A stretch of 64,000 nucleotides of DNA from JAAYCT01 sp964499575. GTDB lineage: Bacteria; Bacillota; Clostridia; Saccharofermentanales; Saccharofermentanaceae. The stretch's first letter is position 1. Each line of letters starts with the position of its first letter. The translations under genes and the position numbers were made by a program. Location: positions 57,411-121,410 of the forward strand of contig CAZCLK010000003.1 of NCBI GenBank assembly GCA_964499575.1, read 5' to 3'. This document shows positions 62,480 through 64,000 of the stretch, piece after piece. The notes beneath the pieces are model-generated. The model did not search any database and had not been told where the DNA came from. It was given only the letters and a program-made list of their open reading frames with translations.

Positions 62480-64000
62480 GTGATCTATGACGTAGCCGTC
62501 ATCGGAGGCGGGATTATCGGTGCCTCCGTCGCGTACGCGCTGTCCCGTTACGAGGTGTCCGTCGTCCTGCTCGAAAAGGAGTGCGACGTCGCCCTCGGCG
62601 CGACCCGCGCGAACAGCGGCATCGTCCACGCCGGCTACGACCCGGCGGAAGGCTCCCTGATGGCACGGATGAATGTTTCCGGTAACGCGCGGATGCCCGG
62701 GCTGTGCCGCGATCTGGACGTGCTTTTCGAGCCGTGCGGGTCTCTGGTCATCGCGTTCGGCCCCGGGGAGGACGCGATCGTCCGCGAGCTATACGAGCGC
62801 GGCAGGAGAAACGGCGTCCCCGGCCTTTCCGTGATCGGCCGCGAGCAGATCCTTTCGATGGAGCCGAACCTTAAAGATACCGTGACCTCCGCACTGTGGG
62901 CGCCTTCCGCGGGCATCGTCAATCCGTGGGATCTGTGCATCGCCATGTGCGAGGTATTTGTTCGCCTGGGCGGAAAAATCCTTCTGAACTCCGAAGTGAC
63001 CGCGAGCGCATGGGACGGTGAAGCCTGGCGTCTGACCCTTCCGACCGGCACCGTTTCCGCGCGATATGTCGTCAATACCGCCGGCCTTTATTCCGACGAG
63101 GTACACGCGCAAGCCGCCCCGGCGGACTTCACCATCCATCCCGCGCGCGGCCAGTATTTTTTACTCGACAAGAGTCAGGGCGACCGGGTCCGGAGCGTCA
63201 TCTTCAGTTGCCCCGCGAAGGACACCAAGGGCGTCCTGATCGCGCGGACCGCCCACGGCAACCTTTTGGTCGGACCGACCAAGGAGCCGCTTGACGATAA
63301 AGACGACACCGCGACGACCGCCGCCGGTCTTCTGGAAGTGCGGCAAAAGGCGCTCGAAATGGTCCCGTCGGTCAATTTTCGCGAAAATATCGCCAATTTC
63401 TCGGGCCTTCGCGCCAATCCGGACAATGACGACTTCATCATCCGGAAGGTCCCGGGCATCGATAATTATTTTGAGGCCGCCGGCATCAAGTCGCCGGGGC
63501 TTGCGTCCGCGCCCGCCATCGGACCGTATATGGTCGACCTTCTGTCCGAAGGAGGCCTGTCGCTTTTCGAAAAGCAAATCGTCCGCGACGACCCGTCCGT
63601 CCTTCTGCGCCGGATCGTTCGCTTCAACCGGATGAGCGACGCGGAGCGGGCGGCGCTCGTCACTAGAGATCCGCGATACGGACGCATCGTCTGCCGCTGT
63701 GAGACGGTCACCGAAGGGGAGGTCCTGGACGCGATTCACTCGAGCCTTCCCGCCCGTACACTCGACGCGATCAAGCGGCGCACGGCGGCCGGACTCGGCC
63801 GGTGTCAGGGCGGTTTCTGCGGTCCGCGGATCGCCGCGCTCCTGGCCGAAGAACTGCGCATCCCCCCGACCGAAATTCTCAAAGATCGCGCGGGCTCGTA
63901 TATATTCACGGGACCGACAAAGGGATCTTCCGACCTGCCCGCCGAAAGCGATGCGACCGCCCCCCTTCCTTTTGAAAGGAGGCCTTCCGATGCGCGCTGA
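62480..64000 (+). CDS. FAD-dependent oxidoreductase, GlpA-like with C-terminal Fe-S domain
   Basis: A 506-residue flavoprotein of the glycerol-3-phosphate dehydrogenase/L-2-hydroxyglutarate oxidase family. The FAD-binding motif is VIGGGIIGASVAYAL (about 7-21), and NTAGLYSD and FSGLRANP match the family. The C-terminal part carries a Bfd-like [2Fe-2S] region with CRCE (about 407) and RCQGGFC (about 440). The start is GTG with GGAGG six bases upstream. A following gene starts within its last codons, so it probably heads an operon of the GlpA-like type. Confidence 0.88.
   Translation: MIYDVAVIGGGIIGASVAYALSRYEVSVVLLEKECDVALGATRANSGIVHAGYDPAEGSLMARMNVSGNARMPGLCRDLDVLFEPCGSLVIAFGPGEDAIVRELYERGRRNGVPGLSVIGREQILSMEPNLKDTVTSALWAPSAGIVNPWDLCIAMCEVFVRLGGKILLNSEVTASAWDGEAWRLTLPTGTVSARYVVNTAGLYSDEVHAQAAPADFTIHPARGQYFLLDKSQGDRVRSVIFSCPAKDTKGVLIARTAHGNLLVGPTKEPLDDKDDTATTAAGLLEVRQKALEMVPSVNFRENIANFSGLRANPDNDDFIIRKVPGIDNYFEAAGIKSPGLASAPAIGPYMVDLLSEGGLSLFEKQIVRDDPSVLLRRIVRFNRMSDAERAALVTRDPRYGRIVCRCETVTEGEVLDAIHSSLPARTLDAIKRRTAAGLGRCQGGFCGPRIAALLAEELRIPPTEILKDRAGSYIFTGPTKGSSDLPAESDATAPLPFERRPSDAR
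63990..64000 (+). CDS. Start of the next gene (cut by the window edge)
   Basis: AGGAGG seven bases upstream of an ATG at 63990, which overlaps the preceding stop. Only four codons (M R A ...) are visible. By analogy with GlpA-like operons a second FAD/NAD oxidoreductase is expected. Confidence 0.45.

Overview
The window reads as a chromosome segment of a Gram-positive Clostridia-type bacterium (Bacillota) of moderate GC. Supporting signs are strong GGAGG ribosome binding sites, frequent TTG and GTG starts, a Firmicutes-type LexA box, a protein with a Spo0A-type DNA-binding domain, lipoboxes and LCP/MltG cell-wall enzymes. TGA acts as a stop. No tRNA, rRNA, insertion sequence, prophage or CRISPR locus was seen. 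Most genes are housekeeping or envelope genes; the least explained sequence is non-coding.

Layout. 1-6.7 kb: a YczE/YitT-type membrane protein (cut by the window edge), an E2-like acyltransferase-fold protein, a membrane-anchored clostripain-family protease, and a pair of lipoproteins. 7.0-9.0 kb: a cytidylate-kinase-like protein fused to a nuclease-fold domain and overlapping hpt, then, on the opposite strand, an approximately 495-nt stand-alone structured RNA with its own consensus promoter and terminator. 9.2-17.7 kb: YjbQ, an MscS channel, an ABC exporter operon, a PfkB kinase and dinB with a perfect SOS box. 17.8-20.8 kb: a two-component system. 21.3-29.8 kb: a giant cyclic beta-1,2-glucan synthase. 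30.2-32.9 kb: a DUF1836 regulator-NfeD-flotillin operon.

32.9-34.0 kb is 1.2 kb without a convincing gene. It holds a 21-bp repeat array directly upstream of the DUF1836 promoter, five copies of an exactly 74-bp repeat, each with an ATCCTACT/AGTAGGAT dyad, and a palindrome just before the HU gene. 34.4-39.3 kb carries a Spo0A-C-domain protein with a putative 0A box, then ydbC-ligA-folate cyclo-ligase with small membrane proteins. 39.4-47.3 kb has a phosphodiesterase, glycogen phosphorylase, a prepilin peptidase next to a degenerate CPBP protease, and an AI-2E permease.

47.3-54.6 kb is a tightly overlapping minus-strand cluster, DUF512 radical-SAM-like protein-der-typA-mltG-U32 peptidase, separated from rpmF by a terminator. 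54.9-64 kb has murI-DUF1934, an RluA pseudouridine synthase, a zinc-ribbon membrane protein, proS, a DUF3267 metalloprotease-like protein overlapping an LCP ligase gene, and the first gene of a GlpA-like oxidoreductase operon that leaves the window.

Best candidates for undescribed biology are the 495-nt RNA at 8508-9002 and the paired repeat systems at 32.9-33.6 kb. Gene functions are assigned from recognised motifs only; no database search was run.
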